Shown: one piece after another, positions 36,731-46,410 of the stretch
Numbering within the stretch: the first letter of the stretch is position 1
Layout of the letters: each line of letters opens with the position of its first letter
Source of the DNA: Mycolicibacterium sphagni
Lineage (GTDB): Bacteria; Actinomycetota; Actinomycetes; Mycobacteriales; Mycobacteriaceae
Assembly (NCBI RefSeq): GCF_002250655.1
Contig: NZ_NOZR01000013.1
Span: 62,001-126,000, forward strand
Reading direction: 5' to 3'
DNA length: 64,000 nucleotides
The notes under the pieces: model-generated
The model's database searches: none
Told to the model about the DNA's origin: nothing
Seen by the model: the letters and a program-made list of their open reading frames with translations, nothing else
Made by a program: the position numbers and the translations under genes

Positions 36731-37999
36731 GTGACAACGAATGAGCACGGCCAGTACGACGCGGCCGACCGTGAGCGGGTGGTGCACGAACCCCCGAAGA
36801 GTGCCGGGCTGCCTGGCACGTCGACCGAGCACCGCACCGACTTCGCCCGCGACCGCGCTCGCGTCCTGCACTGTGCGGCCCTCCGCCGGCTGGCCGACAA
36901 GACCCAGGTGGTCGGGCCGCGGGAGAGCGAGAACCCCCGCACCCGGTTGACCCACTCCCTCGAGGTCGCCCAGATCGGGCGGGGCATGGCGGTACCGCTG
37001 GGCTGCGATCCTGACCTGGTCGACATGGCGGGGTTGGCCCACGACATCGGTCATCCGCCGTACGGCCACAACGGGGAACGCGCGCTCGACGAGTTCGCGG
37101 CCGCCTGCGGCGGCTTCGAGGGCAACGCCCAGAACTTCCGGATCCTCACCCGAATTGAGCCGAAAGTGCTTGATGCGCAAGGTCGTAGCGTAGGTCTGAA
37201 CCTGACCCGCGCCGGCCTTGATGCCGTCACCAAATACCCGTGGTTCCGCGGCGAACGCGGTCGCAAATTCGGCTTCTATGAAGACGACCGCCAACTCGCC
37301 GACTGGGTGCGCGGCGGCAAGCCGGCGTACCGCCCCTGCCTGGAGTCCCAGGTGATGGATTGGGCCGACGACGTGGCCTACTCGGTGCACGACGTCGAGG
37401 ACGGCGTGGTGTCGGGCCGCATCGACCTGCGGGTGCTGGCCGACGACGACGCCGCTGCGGCGCTGGGGAGGCTGGGGCAGTCGGAGGGTCTGAGCGCTGA
37501 CGAGCTGGAGGCCGCGGCGCAGCGGCTGTCTCAGCTGCCGGTGGTCGCCGGAGTCGGCAAGTACGACGGAACTCTGTCGGCGTCGGTGGCACTCAAGCGG
37601 CTGACCAGCGAGCTGGTCGGGCGGTTCGCCTCGGCGGCGGTGCGGTTGACCCACGAGGTGGCCGGGCCCCAACCGCTGGTCCGCTACCAGGCGGATCTGC
37701 AGGTGCCGGCCACGGTCCGCGCCGAGGTCGCGCTGCTCAAGACGCTGGCGCTGCAGTTCATCATGTCCGACCCGCGGCATCTCGAACTGCAGGCGCGACA
37801 GCGGGAACGCATCCACGAGGTGGCGCACTGGCTGCTCGACGGTGCGCCCGCGACACTGGATCCGATCTTCGCCCCGGAGTTCAATGCCGCCGTCGACGAC
37901 GCGGCCCGGATGCGAGTGGTCGTCGACCAGATCGCGTCATTCACCGAGGGCAGGTTGGAGCGCATCGACGCGCACAGCACCCGCGTCCGCGAGCTCTAG
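36731..37999 (+). CDS. dgt: Deoxyguanosinetriphosphate triphosphohydrolase-like protein Dgt
   Basis: 422 residues from GTG 36731, only 43 nt from the divergent TPM gene. HD-domain metal ligands are [14 protein letters not shown] (His) and [16 protein letters not shown] (His-Asp plus two further His). The [25 protein letters not shown] opening is typical of the dNTPase family. It hydrolyses dNTPs to nucleoside and triphosphate, balancing the pool. It is followed directly by dnaG, whose -10 overlaps the dgt stop codon. Confidence 0.93.
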   Translation: MTTNEHGQYDAADRERVVHEPPKSAGLPGTSTEHRTDFARDRARVLHCAALRRLADKTQVVGPRESENPRTRLTHSLEVAQIGRGMAVPLGCDPDLVDMAGLAHDIGHPPYGHNGERALDEFAAACGGFEGNAQNFRILTRIEPKVLDAQGRSVGLNLTRAGLDAVTKYPWFRGERGRKFGFYEDDRQLADWVRGGKPAYRPCLESQVMDWADDVAYSVHDVEDGVVSGRIDLRVLADDDAAAALGRLGQSEGLSADELEAAAQRLSQLPVVAGVGKYDGTLSASVALKRLTSELVGRFASAAVRLTHEVAGPQPLVRYQADLQVPATVRAEVALLKTLALQFIMSDPRHLELQARQRERIHEVAHWLLDGAPATLDPIFAPEFNAAVDDAARMRVVVDQIASFTEGRLERIDAHSTRVREL

Positions 38000-38002
38000 A
38001 CT
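37997..38002 (+). promoter_or_regulatory. -10 element for a leaderless dnaG transcript
   Basis: TAGACT fits TANNNT and is 6 nt before the dnaG ATG at 38009. Its first three bases are the dgt stop codon, so dnaG could have its own leaderless promoter in addition to read-through. Confidence 0.4.
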
Positions 38003-38008
38003 GTGCCG

Positions 38009-39952
38009 ATGGCTGCAGCGTTGGGCGGGGGCGGGGACCGGAAGGGTCGGATCCCCGAACGCGATATCGCCGCAATCCGTGACCAGGTCCGTATCGAAGA
38101 CGTCGTCGGCGACTACGTACAGTTGCGCCGGGCGGGCGCCGATTCGCTGAAGGGCCTGTGCCCGTTCCACGACGAGAAGTCACCGTCGTTCCATGTGCGG
38201 CCTAACCACGGTCACTTCCACTGCTTCGGTTGCGGGGAAGGCGGCGATGTCTATGCCTTCATCCTGAAGATCGAACACGTCAGCTTCGTCGAAGCCGTGG
38301 AGATGCTGGCCGACCGCGTCGGTTACAGCGTGACCTACAGCGGCGGCGGCACCAGTGTGCAGCGCGACCGCGGCAGTCGCAGCCGGCTGACCGCAGCCAA
38401 CGCCGCCGCACAGGAGTTCTACGCTGCCGCACTGGAATCCGAGGAGGCCGCGCCGGCCAGGAAGTACCTCACCGAGCGCAATTTCGATGCCGCCGCGGCT
38501 CGCCAGTTCGGCTGTGGCTTCGCCCCATCGGGCTGGGATTCGCTGACCAAGCATCTGATCCGAAAAGGCTTCGAGTTCAAGGAACTCGAAGCCGCCGGGC
38601 TGTCCCGTGAGGGTCGGCGCGGCCCGATGGACCGCTTCCACCGCAGGCTGCTGTGGCCGATCCGCAGCGCGAGCGGTGAGACCGTCGGCTTCGGGGCGCG
38701 CCGGATTTTCGACGACGACCAGATGGAAGCCAAGTACGTCAACACCCCCGAGACCGTGCTGTACAAGAAGTCCAACGTCTTGTTCGGCATCGACCTGGCC
38801 AAGCGCGATATCGCCAAAGGACATCAGGCCGTCGTCGTCGAGGGCTACACCGACGTGATGGCGATGCATCTCGCCGGCGTCACCACGGCGGTGGCCTCGT
38901 GCGGCACCGCGTTCGGCGACGAACATCTCTCGATGCTGCGGCGACTGATGATGGACGACAAGTTCTTTCGCGGCGAGCTGATCTACGTGTTCGACGGCGA
39001 CGCCGCCGGGCGTGCGGCCGCGCTCAAGGCGTTCGCGGGCGAACAGAACCTGGCGGGCCAGAGCTTCGTGGCTGTGGCCTCGGACGAGAAGTTGGCCGGG
39101 ATGGATCCGTGCGACGTCAGGCTTCATTTCGGCGATACCGCGCTGCGGGATCTGGTGGCCCGGCGCACGCCGCTGTTCGAGTTCGCCATCCGCACCGCGC
39201 TGGCCGAGCACGATCTCGATGCGGCCGAAGGCCGGGTGGCGGCCCTGCGCCGCTGCGTGCCAATGGTCGCCCAGATCAAGGATCCGACGCTGCGCGACGA
39301 GTACGCCCGCCAGCTGGCCGGCTGGGTCGGCTGGGACGACGTCGCCCAGGTGATCGGGCGAGTCCGCGCGGAGGCTGGGCACAAGCCCGGGGCGCGCGGT
39401 GACAATCGGCGCGCGGCGCCCGCGCGTCTGAGCGCGGCCGAGGTCGGTGCCCGCAGGCCCGACCCTCGCGATCCGACGCTGTGGCCGCAGCGCGAAGCGC
39501 TCAAGGCGGCACTGCAGTACCCGGCGTTGGCCGGCCCGGTCTTCGATTCGCTGACCGTGGAGAGCTTCACCCATCCCGGCTACGCCGCGGTGCGCACCGC
39601 CATCGAGACCGCCGGCGGTACGTCGTCGGGTGTGATCGGTGCCCGGTGGATCGACAAGGTGCGGGAGCAGACAAGTGCCGCGGCGACGGCAGGCCTGATC
39701 ACCGAGCTGGGCGTCGAGGCGATCCGGGTTGAGGACGAGGAGAGACTGCCACGCTATATCGGTGGGGTGCTGGCCCGCCTTCAGGAGGTTTGGGTGGGTC
39801 GGCAGGTCGCCGAGGTCAAGTCCAAGCTGCAGCGGATGTCCCCGGTGGAGCAGGGAGACGAATATCACGCCCTGTTCGGCGACCTGGTGGCGTTGGAGGC
39901 GTATCGGCGCAGCCTGCTCGAACAGGCCAGCGGCGACGACCTTACTGCGTGA
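38009..39952 (+). CDS. dnaG: DNA primase DnaG
   Basis: 647 residues. N-terminal zinc site Cys51, His54, Cys72, Cys75 (CPFHDEKSPSFHV, HCFGCGEGGD). TOPRIM catalytic core with VVEGYTDVMAMHLAGV (metal-binding Glu) and YVFDGDAAGRAAALKAF (Asp-x-Asp). The C-terminal helicase-binding domain starts near residue 470. It makes RNA primers at replication forks with DnaB. ATG 38009 was chosen over GTG 38003. It follows dgt by 9 nt. Confidence 0.96.
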   Translation: MAAALGGGGDRKGRIPERDIAAIRDQVRIEDVVGDYVQLRRAGADSLKGLCPFHDEKSPSFHVRPNHGHFHCFGCGEGGDVYAFILKIEHVSFVEAVEMLADRVGYSVTYSGGGTSVQRDRGSRSRLTAANAAAQEFYAAALESEEAAPARKYLTERNFDAAAARQFGCGFAPSGWDSLTKHLIRKGFEFKELEAAGLSREGRRGPMDRFHRRLLWPIRSASGETVGFGARRIFDDDQMEAKYVNTPETVLYKKSNVLFGIDLAKRDIAKGHQAVVVEGYTDVMAMHLAGVTTAVASCGTAFGDEHLSMLRRLMMDDKFFRGELIYVFDGDAAGRAAALKAFAGEQNLAGQSFVAVASDEKLAGMDPCDVRLHFGDTALRDLVARRTPLFEFAIRTALAEHDLDAAEGRVAALRRCVPMVAQIKDPTLRDEYARQLAGWVGWDDVAQVIGRVRAEAGHKPGARGDNRRAAPARLSAAEVGARRPDPRDPTLWPQREALKAALQYPALAGPVFDSLTVESFTHPGYAAVRTAIETAGGTSSGVIGARWIDKVREQTSAAATAGLITELGVEAIRVEDEERLPRYIGGVLARLQEVWVGRQVAEVKSKLQRMSPVEQGDEYHALFGDLVALEAYRRSLLEQASGDDLTA

Positions 39953-40007
39953 TAGCTGTCAGCAGGCTATGGTTAACGGACTGCCTGTCTGGAGCGAAAG
40001 GTCAGAT

Positions 40008-40319
40008 ATGACTACCGCGAACACCCGTGCCCGGCGTATAGCCGCTGCTGGCGCGCTTGCCGTGGCTGCTGCTGCCGTGCCGGCTCTGGCTGAGCTGACC
40101 GCCCCGACCGCTTCGGCGTCTCCTGGTGGCACTTGCCTGGCGTGGTTCGGCTCCCGTGGCGACGGACAGTGCCTGAGCTACTCGAACAACAACGTCAGCG
40201 TGGGCACCCCGCAGCTCGGCGTTTACGGTCCCAACGCCGGCTCAATGCCCGGCGGCGGTATCGGCGTGAGCACCGGCCCGCTGCTGCCGGGTCAGACCAT
40301 CAGCATTCCGCTGGGCTGA
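40008..40319 (+). CDS. Small secreted mycobacterial protein
   Basis: 103 residues from ATG 40008 (GAAAGG 10 nt upstream). Signal peptide with basic start (TRARRIAAAGALAVAAAAVPALA) and probable cleavage around SAS-PG. The mature part is about 65 residues with two cysteines (GTCLAWFG and GQCLSYSN), then low-complexity Gly/Pro/Asn sequence. No domain recognised. It lies 55 nt downstream of dnaG and meets an Rv2342-like gene head-on with 5 nt between stops. Confidence 0.7.
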   Translation: MTTANTRARRIAAAGALAVAAAAVPALAELTAPTASASPGGTCLAWFGSRGDGQCLSYSNNNVSVGTPQLGVYGPNAGSMPGGGIGVSTGPLLPGQTISIPLG

Positions 40320-40324
40320 ATCTT

Positions 40325-40576
40325 TTACTGAGATTCCGACCGCCGTGGTTCCACCACGGTGGTTTCGGCGTCGATCTGGGTCAGCTGGACCATCTTCGGA
40401 TCCGGGTCCGGTGACACCCGGTCGGCAAGCTTGCGGCGCCCGGCGTCGATCACGGATTTGGTGGCGGGGTTGTCGGTGAGCGCGCGGTAGGTGCCGACGA
40501 TCTGCTCGTAGCGCTTACGGCCGGCCTTGGTGCCCAACACATAACCGACGCCAAGCACGGCCAGATACTGAATCAC
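40325..40576 (-). CDS. Conserved small protein (Rv2342-like)
   Basis: 83 residues from GTG 40576 (GGAACG upstream). N-terminal hydrophobic segment IQYLAVLGVGYVLGTKAGRKRYEQI, then a basic amphipathic helix and a polar tail. The GYVLGTKAGRKRYEQI block is shared by a family of small actinobacterial membrane-associated proteins. Position next to dnaG matches Rv2342. Function unknown. Confidence 0.7.
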   Translation of the reverse strand: MIQYLAVLGVGYVLGTKAGRKRYEQIVGTYRALTDNPATKSVIDAGRRKLADRVSPDPDPKMVQLTQIDAETTVVEPRRSESQ

Positions 40577-40648
40577 AGCGTTCCCTTCCTCAAACCTCGC
40601 CTCACCATCCTGCCTGACGCGGCTGGGTTCGCGCCCGTCCACCCGTTT

Positions 40649-40679
40649 TGGCGTCGAAGGTCCCCGGTAAGCTAGAGTC
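40649..40679 (+). promoter_or_regulatory. Candidate promoter of tRNA-Asn
   Basis: TTGGCG (40649-40654) with TAGAGT (40674-40679) 19 nt later, or TAAGCT (40669-40674) as an alternative -10. Either gives a start 30-40 nt before the mature tRNA, a normal 5' leader length. Confidence 0.35.
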
Positions 40680-40716
40680 ACTCTCCGGCCCGCACAGCGC
40701 AAGCGCGGGAAGGTAG

Positions 40717-40789
40717 TCCCCTGTAGCTCAATTGGCAGAGCTTCCGACTGTTAATCGGACGGTTCTTGGTTCGAGTCCAAGCGGGGGAG
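40717..40789 (+). tRNA. asnT: tRNA-Asn (anticodon GTT)
   Basis: Full cloverleaf of 73 nt. Acceptor TCCCCTG pairs with CGGGGGA (40782-40788) and the discriminator is G40789. D arm GCTC/GAGC. Anticodon stem TCCGA/TCGGA holds loop CTGTTAA with anticodon GTT at 40750-40752. T arm CTTGG/CCAAG with loop TTCGAGT. CCA is not fully encoded. It matches asnT near Rv2342 in M. tuberculosis. Confidence 0.97.
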
Positions 40790-40976
40790 CAGGATTGCCG
40801 AGGTGAGTCATCACAGGTGCAGCTGGTTTCGCCGGATGTGAAGATCTCCAGCCGGCACCGGCGCACCGCACCATCTGATTTCGCGGCTGCTGCAATCAGC
40901 TTGTCCCACGGATGGGACTGATCAAAGAGCAAACACCGTCTGCAGCCTCGCGCCGAAGTCGGTGTCTCCGGTTGGA

Positions 40977-41666
40977 TTATTTCCTGCCGCTTCTGCCTTG
41001 ACCAGTGGCCGCCGCTGGAGCTGCGGTCTTCTTGGTCGTCGGCACTGCCACGGTGGCGGTGTTCTTAGGGTGGCCGGCCCCCGCAGCCAGGAGAGCGGGC
41101 GTCGCAACGATTGGGGTATCAGCGACGTGTTTGGGTTTCGCCGAATCAGCCTGCATGCCCGGATTGTTCGGCTTGACGACACTGCTGGCCGCATTGACCG
41201 GCAAGACGGCAGCCACCCCCTGGATGACCTTCGCCACCCAGGATTCAAGCTGGACCACCCAGGAGGGTAGCTGCCCGTCGGGGCCGAGTAGCGGGAGGAA
41301 GAGCAGATCGTAGACCGCAATGAAGCCGAGGAAGGAAACAAACGCTATCTCCCCAACCACGCCCACCACAAACGACCGCAGCTGTTGTGTCAACGACTGC
41401 AGCCCCTGCGCCACCGAGGTGAGCGGGTTGGTCGTGGGCGTCACCGCGGCAACAGCGGAGATCGCGGCGGCTGATGCTGGGCGAACTCCGGCGGCCACAG
41501 GGGGGACCTGGGCGGCGACGGCGGCGTCGAGCTGCATGACGCGGGCCTCGATCTGAGACGACACACCGTGAAGTGCCGGAGGTGGGGCAAGGGTAAGGCC
41601 CAGGGCGACGATCATTGTGCTGGCGGCAGCCAGACCCGTTGGGTAAGAGCGAACAGACAGATCCAT
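40977..41666 (-). CDS. Exported mycobacterial protein of unknown function
   Basis: 229 residues. An N-terminal signal-like helix (LAAASTMIVALGLTLAPPPAL) is followed by an Ala/Val-rich linker. A hydrophobic hairpin LRSFVVGVVGEIAFVSFLGFIAVYDLLFLPLLGPDG could sit in the membrane. The tail is Ala/Thr/Lys-rich and basic, ending GRSGRK. The design recurs in mycobacterial surface proteins that carry an N-terminal module ahead of variable domains, but I cannot name a family. Upstream lies a 369-nt empty region. Confidence 0.6.
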   Translation of the reverse strand: MDLSVRSYPTGLAAASTMIVALGLTLAPPPALHGVSSQIEARVMQLDAAVAAQVPPVAAGVRPASAAAISAVAAVTPTTNPLTSVAQGLQSLTQQLRSFVVGVVGEIAFVSFLGFIAVYDLLFLPLLGPDGQLPSWVVQLESWVAKVIQGVAAVLPVNAASSVVKPNNPGMQADSAKPKHVADTPIVATPALLAAGAGHPKNTATVAVPTTKKTAAPAAATGQGRSGRK

Positions 41667-42035
41667 GGTGACCCCCGCAAGGGATGCTGATGACCGATCT
41701 TTGTCGGTCAGGTGATGAGGTGAATCATCGCACCAGTCGCAGCGGCGGGGACGAGTACTGGACTACTCGAAACCGAAGACCCGGTGATCCGGGCGCAAAC
41801 TCGGTCGCGCCGCCAGGCGTAAAGATAGCGGGGACCGGCTGACTTATGGCCCAGCATTCGTTGTGTCACGAGCTGTGACCCGGGGAACTGCCGCTGCGAG
41901 CGGCTCTTGGTGGGGATTGACGAGAGCCTTTGCAGCTCAGGCATTTTCGGTGCGATCTGACAACGACGCACCTCGCCGGACGACCACGAGCCTTTTGTCG
42001 CCAACCGGTGGGTGACGTGTGACAACCTCGATTCC
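41667..42035. other. Intergenic region without recognisable gene
   Basis: 369 nt between the start of the exported protein and the stop of the YVTN protein, both on the minus strand. No ORF with coding character. An imperfect structure GTCAC-N5-GTGAC lies at 41865-41879. Promoter elements for the exported protein must lie here but none is convincing. Confidence 0.6.
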
Positions 42036-45000
42036 CTAGGTGATCTTGAGAAGTGTCGCGGTCATCGTCCCGCCGTTCGCCGTGGGCGACGAATACGTGC
42101 CGATGAAGGCCGGGTCGCCTTGGTAGTTATAGGACACCCAGTCGCCGATGCCGCCGGTGATCGCGTAGGTGGTGCCGATCTGTGCTCCGGTGGCGACGTT
42201 GATCACCACGAGCCGGGTGGTGTAGCTGCCGTCGGCGTTGCTAGCGGTGGTGGTGATGAAGGCGAGGGTGTTGGCGACGTTCTCATATGCCGATATGAGG
42301 TTGCCGGGCAGGGCGAACGTGGAGCCGACCTGTGCGCCGGTGGAGGTGCTGACCACTGCGAGCTGAGTGGTGTAACCGCCGGTGGCGGCTTGGGCGGTTG
42401 TCGTGACCACAACGTTGCCGGTGCTCTCGCTGAACAGCGGCGAAGGCGCCGACACAGGCTGTTCTCCGGGCAGCGTCACAGTCGTTCCGAGCTGGGCGCT
42501 TGTCGCGCCGTTGATCACCGAGATGTGGGTGGTGTAGCTACCTGTGGTCGTATTCTCTGTGTAGGTGGTGAGAACGGCGTTGGAGGCGTTGGACGCGTTG
42601 GAGTTGTACGTCTGACTGGTGAATCCCGCCAGTCCTGTCTGGCTGAATGTGGTGCCGATCTGGATGCCGGTGGCAGCGTTGATCTCCGAGTCGCGGAAGG
42701 TCTGGCTGCCGTCGGCATTGTGGGCGAAAGTGCCCACGAAGATCCGGGAGTTGTCGGTGCTGAATGTCGGACCCCCGAACGCCTGACCGGTCTGGGTGAA
42801 CGTGCTGCCGATCTGGGCGCCGGTCGCGGTGTTGATCACGGCCACATGGGTGGTGTAAATGCCGCTGGTTGCGTTCTGGGAGTAGGTGGCGACGAGCAGG
42901 CGGCTGCTATCTGCTCCGGCGGTCGCCCAGCTGAACGACGACCCGTCTCGTTCGCCGGGCACCGCGAGCGTCGTGCCGATCTGGGTTCCGGTAGTGGGGT
43001 CGATGACCACGACCTGGGTGGCCGCGGTGGTCGGATCGAACCCAGAGCTGGTGACGACGAAGCGGGTTTGGTCCGGACTGATAGCTCCTGTCCCCGACCC
43101 GGACAGGGTCAGGGTGGTGCCGACCTGCGCGCCGGTGGCGGTGTTGAGCACCAGAACTTGTGTGGTGTACGTGCCGGTGGCTGCGTTCTGCGTTTGGTCG
43201 GTGATGAGGGCCCGGGTGCCGTTGGGCTCGACGGTCGACTCCCCTTCAGTCGGACCTGTACCGGTCAGAGTGAGTGTGGTGCCGATCTGGGCGCCGGTGA
43301 CGGCGTTTACCACAGCGAACCGGAAGGTCGAGGTATTCGTCGTAACGTTAAAGCTGTTGGTGCTGACGTAAATACGGGTGTCGTCGGAACTGATCTCGGC
43401 GTACCCGATACCGGGGAGGGCGAACGTTTTGCCGACTTGGACACCGGTGGCGGTGTTGAGCACTGCAACCTGCGTGTTGTCAATCGGAGTACCCGTACCA
43501 CTGTTGGTCAGGTCGCTGACGAGCAAGCGGGTGCTGTCTTGACTGAACTGTGCACTCTCGCTGCTGCCGGGCAGGCTGAACGTGCTGCCGACCTGTGCGC
43601 CGGTTACAGGGTTGAGCAACGTCGCTGACACGATTTGGCTGCCGGTGGCCGCGTCCACCGGCTGGCTGGTATAGACCACGTGGGTGCCGTCGTAGCTGAA
43701 TAGTCCCTCCCCGAGGCCGGTCACGGTGATTGTCTTGCCGATCTGGCTGCCGGTGGCAGTGTTCATCAGTGCGAGTTGTGTGCTGAGGACTTCCCGAGTG
43801 ACCGTGCTCGAGGTGTGTGCAATGACGATTGCGCGGGTGCCATCGGGACTGACTTCCCCGTAACCCTGGTAGTAGCTGTCGCCGTTCAGGGTGATCGCGC
43901 CAACGGTGCTCACAGTGCCCGTGGCAGCAACGGGTGCGATCGGAACGGTGACGGTTTCGGTGGTGGAGGCAGTCCCGTTGCTGGCGGTGACGGTGAAGGT
44001 GTCGGTGGTGGTGGAGGTGGCCTTCTGGCGGGCCGCGGTGGTCGGGGTGTAGGTGTAGGAGCCCGCGGTGCTGACGGTGACCGCTCCATCGACGGGGGCG
44101 GTGGTGACGCTGTAGGTCAGAGGTTTACCGGCTGGCTCGGTGAACCCCAGAGTGCCGGTGACCACCCCGGTGGTCGGATTGGGAGTGCCCACGGTTGGGG
44201 TGCCCGCGATTGGCTTGTCCACGAGCGGGGAAACCGTCACGGTGACGGTCTCGGAGGTGGAGGCGACCCCGTCGCTGGCGGTGACGGTGAAGGTGTCAGT
44301 GACCCGGGTGGTGGTGGTGCCTGCTTTCAGCCGCGCCGCGGTGGTGGGAGCGTAGGTGAACGCTCCGACCGAATTGATCGTCACGGTTCCTTTGGTGGGG
44401 CTGGTGCTGACCGTGTAGGTCAGCGGCAGGTTGCCAGGCTCGGTGAAACCCACTGTGCCGGTTACGATCCCGGTGGTCGGATTGGGAGTGCCCACGGTGG
44501 GGGTGCCCGCGACGGGCTGTGGATTGGTATTGATCACCGATACCGTGTTGCTGCCCTCGTTGGTGACGTAGGCCACGGTGCCGGTGGGGCTTATTGTCAC
44601 GTCTGCTGGTGCGGTGCCGACAGCGATGCTCGCGATGACGTTGTTGGTGGCGGTGTTGATCACCGACACCGTTCCAGCGCTGGAGCCGTTGCCGTCGTTC
44701 GTGACGTAGGCAAGCGTGCCGGCCGGGTTGAAAGCCACCGCACCGGCGATGCTGCCTACCGGGATGCTCGTGCTGACGTTGTTGGTGGCGGTGTTGATGA
44801 CCGACACCGTTCCGGCACTGGAGCCATCACCCTGGTTGACGACATATAGCTGGTTGCCCTTCGGGCTGACCGCAGCATCGACGGGGGCGATACCGACCGT
44901 GATGGTGTTGGTGACTTTGTTGGTGGCGGTGTTGATGACCGACACCGTTCCGGCACTGGAGCCATCGCCGTAGTTCGTGACGAAGAGAAGCTTGCCGTTG

Positions 45001-46220
45001 GGGCTGACCGCCACCCCCTCGGGTCCGTCGCCCACGGTGATGGTGTTGGTGACTTTGTTGGTGGCGGTGTTGATCACTGACACCGTTCCCGCGCTGGAGC
45101 CATCACCTAGATTGGCGACGTAGAGATGGCTGCCGTCGGGGCTGACAGCCACCCCAGCTGGGCCAACACCCACGGTGATGGTGGTGGTGACTTTGTTGGT
45201 GGCGGTGTTGATCACTGACACCGTTCCCGCGCTGGAGCCATCACCGAGATTGGCGACGTAGAGATGGCTGCCGGTGGGGCTGACCGCCACCGCGAACGGT
45301 GCGACGCCCACCGTGATGGTGGTGGTGACTTTGTTGGTGGCGGTGTTGATCACTGACACCGTTCCCGCGCTGGAGCCATCACCCAAATTTGCGACGTAGA
45401 GCAGCTTGCCATTGGGGCTGATCGCGTCTCCGGCCGGCGTGCTGCCCACACCGATGGTGGTGATCACAGGACTGCTCGCGTTGACCGGGCTGGCGGCTGC
45501 GCTGCCGGCCACATTGCCGGCGCCGGTCGAAGCATCCTTGTACGAAATGGTTTTCGCGGTTTCGATATCCCGGAAGAATCCCCACAGCAGCGCGCCGAGT
45601 TGGTTGGTGGGTGCACTCGGGGCGTTGGCCCCGAACAACGACAACACCCCCGCCAACAAACTCACCAAAGGGTTGGCCGGTGCTGCGGGAGAGGCGGCCG
45701 GGGTCACCGATGTGGCGGCTCCACCGGCGGTCCCAGTCGCCGTGGCGGTCGCGGCGTGAGCAACTGCCACGACGGGGATGTTCGCGGTACTGTCGGCGGC
45801 TGTGGGCGACCCGGCGTGCGGTGAGGTGTTGTCGGTGCCGGCAGCCGGGCGCGGATAGCGCTTCGGGGCGCGCGTGCTCGCGCCGGCGGCGTTGGTGTTA
45901 GAAGTGTTGGCGGCAGACGCCACCTTGAAGGCGCCACTCGTCGCAGGGGGTGCTGCCTTGCCTGACGGATTGCCGGCCGCCGATCTGGACGTCGAAGACG
46001 CGGGGCTGCCGTTATGGCTCGACAACAAGGAACCGCCCGTCCCGGTGGTGTCAGCGTGGGCCACCCCGGACCCGGCGAGGGCGGCACCCACACCCAGCGT
46101 CAGGGCAGCCGTGCCCAACCAGGCATACGGCTCACGGTGATATGAGGCCGCGCGGTGCCGCCCCCTCTTGCCTCTCGCCCTGGTCTTTGCTGCCGTTGTC
46201 GCCCGCTGCCCAGCCGCCAT
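42036..46220 (-). CDS. Large exported YVTN beta-propeller protein with Ig-like repeats
   Basis: 1394 residues from ATG 46220. A basic extended signal region (GKRGRHRAASYHREPYAWLG, then a hydrophobic core ending SGVAHA-DT), a Ser/Thr/Ala-rich linker to about residue 250, then seven YVTN units of 46 residues (unit ending GTVSVINTATN). Two VCBS/cadherin-like domains of about 100 residues follow (VGTPNPTTG start, DTFTVTAS end). The remaining 560 residues hold about eleven imperfect units marked by INTATGAQIGTT. Likely a surface or secreted adhesin-type protein. Ligand unknown. Seven equal units suggest one closed seven-bladed propeller. Confidence 0.8.
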   Translation of the reverse strand: MAAGQRATTAAKTRARGKRGRHRAASYHREPYAWLGTAALTLGVGAALAGSGVAHADTTGTGGSLLSSHNGSPASSTSRSAAGNPSGKAAPPATSGAFKVASAANTSNTNAAGASTRAPKRYPRPAAGTDNTSPHAGSPTAADSTANIPVVAVAHAATATATGTAGGAATSVTPAASPAAPANPLVSLLAGVLSLFGANAPSAPTNQLGALLWGFFRDIETAKTISYKDASTGAGNVAGSAAASPVNASSPVITTIGVGSTPAGDAISPNGKLLYVANLGDGSSAGTVSVINTATNKVTTTITVGVAPFAVAVSPTGSHLYVANLGDGSSAGTVSVINTATNKVTTTITVGVGPAGVAVSPDGSHLYVANLGDGSSAGTVSVINTATNKVTNTITVGDGPEGVAVSPNGKLLFVTNYGDGSSAGTVSVINTATNKVTNTITVGIAPVDAAVSPKGNQLYVVNQGDGSSAGTVSVINTATNNVSTSIPVGSIAGAVAFNPAGTLAYVTNDGNGSSAGTVSVINTATNNVIASIAVGTAPADVTISPTGTVAYVTNEGSNTVSVINTNPQPVAGTPTVGTPNPTTGIVTGTVGFTEPGNLPLTYTVSTSPTKGTVTINSVGAFTYAPTTAARLKAGTTTTRVTDTFTVTASDGVASTSETVTVTVSPLVDKPIAGTPTVGTPNPTTGVVTGTLGFTEPAGKPLTYSVTTAPVDGAVTVSTAGSYTYTPTTAARQKATSTTTDTFTVTASNGTASTTETVTVPIAPVAATGTVSTVGAITLNGDSYYQGYGEVSPDGTRAIVIAHTSSTVTREVLSTQLALMNTATGSQIGKTITVTGLGEGLFSYDGTHVVYTSQPVDAATGSQIVSATLLNPVTGAQVGSTFSLPGSSESAQFSQDSTRLLVSDLTNSGTGTPIDNTQVAVLNTATGVQVGKTFALPGIGYAEISSDDTRIYVSTNSFNVTTNTSTFRFAVVNAVTGAQIGTTLTLTGTGPTEGESTVEPNGTRALITDQTQNAATGTYTTQVLVLNTATGAQVGTTLTLSGSGTGAISPDQTRFVVTSSGFDPTTAATQVVVIDPTTGTQIGTTLAVPGERDGSSFSWATAGADSSRLLVATYSQNATSGIYTTHVAVINTATGAQIGSTFTQTGQAFGGPTFSTDNSRIFVGTFAHNADGSQTFRDSEINAATGIQIGTTFSQTGLAGFTSQTYNSNASNASNAVLTTYTENTTTGSYTTHISVINGATSAQLGTTVTLPGEQPVSAPSPLFSESTGNVVVTTTAQAATGGYTTQLAVVSTSTGAQVGSTFALPGNLISAYENVANTLAFITTTASNADGSYTTRLVVINVATGAQIGTTYAITGGIGDWVSYNYQGDPAFIGTYSSPTANGGTMTATLLKIT
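43930..44517 (-). repeat. Two tandem Ig-like/VCBS domain repeats
   Basis: Two copies with 303-nt period (101 codons): the segment encoding VGTPNPTTG recurs at about 44490 and 44190 on the minus strand. Both copies also share DTFTVTAS and SETVTV/TETVTV ends. Confidence 0.7.
44530..45468 (-). repeat. 138-bp tandem repeat array encoding YVTN propeller blades
   Basis: A GTGGCGG marker (plus-strand sense) recurs at 44647, 44785, 44923, 45061, 45199 and 45337, each exactly 138 bp apart, or 46 codons. A seventh, shortened unit at the low-coordinate end lacks the GDGSSAG insert. The units at 45061, 45199 and 45337 are nearly identical over about 50 nt, so the array is prone to recombination. Confidence 0.85.
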
Positions 46221-46367
46221 GTCCGCCCCCGCACCATGAGTTTCGTTAAGCCGACACCCTGCACGGCCTAAAAAATAGACGCGGACGACAATTGGCAGAA
46301 AATTCACAGATGGGGGTATTCATGCAGCTTGCCGCATTAGAACGAGGTCCACCTGCGCTTTGCTAAA

Positions 46368-46380
46368 GCCGCTGCGCGGC
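46368..46380. terminator. Weak hairpin downstream of the oxidase-like operon
   Basis: GCCGC-TGC-GCGGC stem of 5 bp. On the minus strand it is followed by TTTAGC and lies 31 nt after the cytochrome oxidase subunit IV stop. Low confidence because the stem is short. Confidence 0.3.
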
Positions 46381-46410
46381 GTCAAAAACGCATACCGCGG
46401 AGACCACGCG

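Noticed and set aside
41865-41879. GTCAC-N5-GTGAC inverted repeat in the empty region before the exported protein
   Set aside because: The orientation is the inverse of a CRP-type site, the arms are short, and nothing else supports a regulatory role.
42012-43628. 538-codon plus-strand open frame across the YVTN protein gene
   Set aside because: It is a Gly/Asp/Val-rich antisense shadow of the repeat-coding strand with no recognisable domain.
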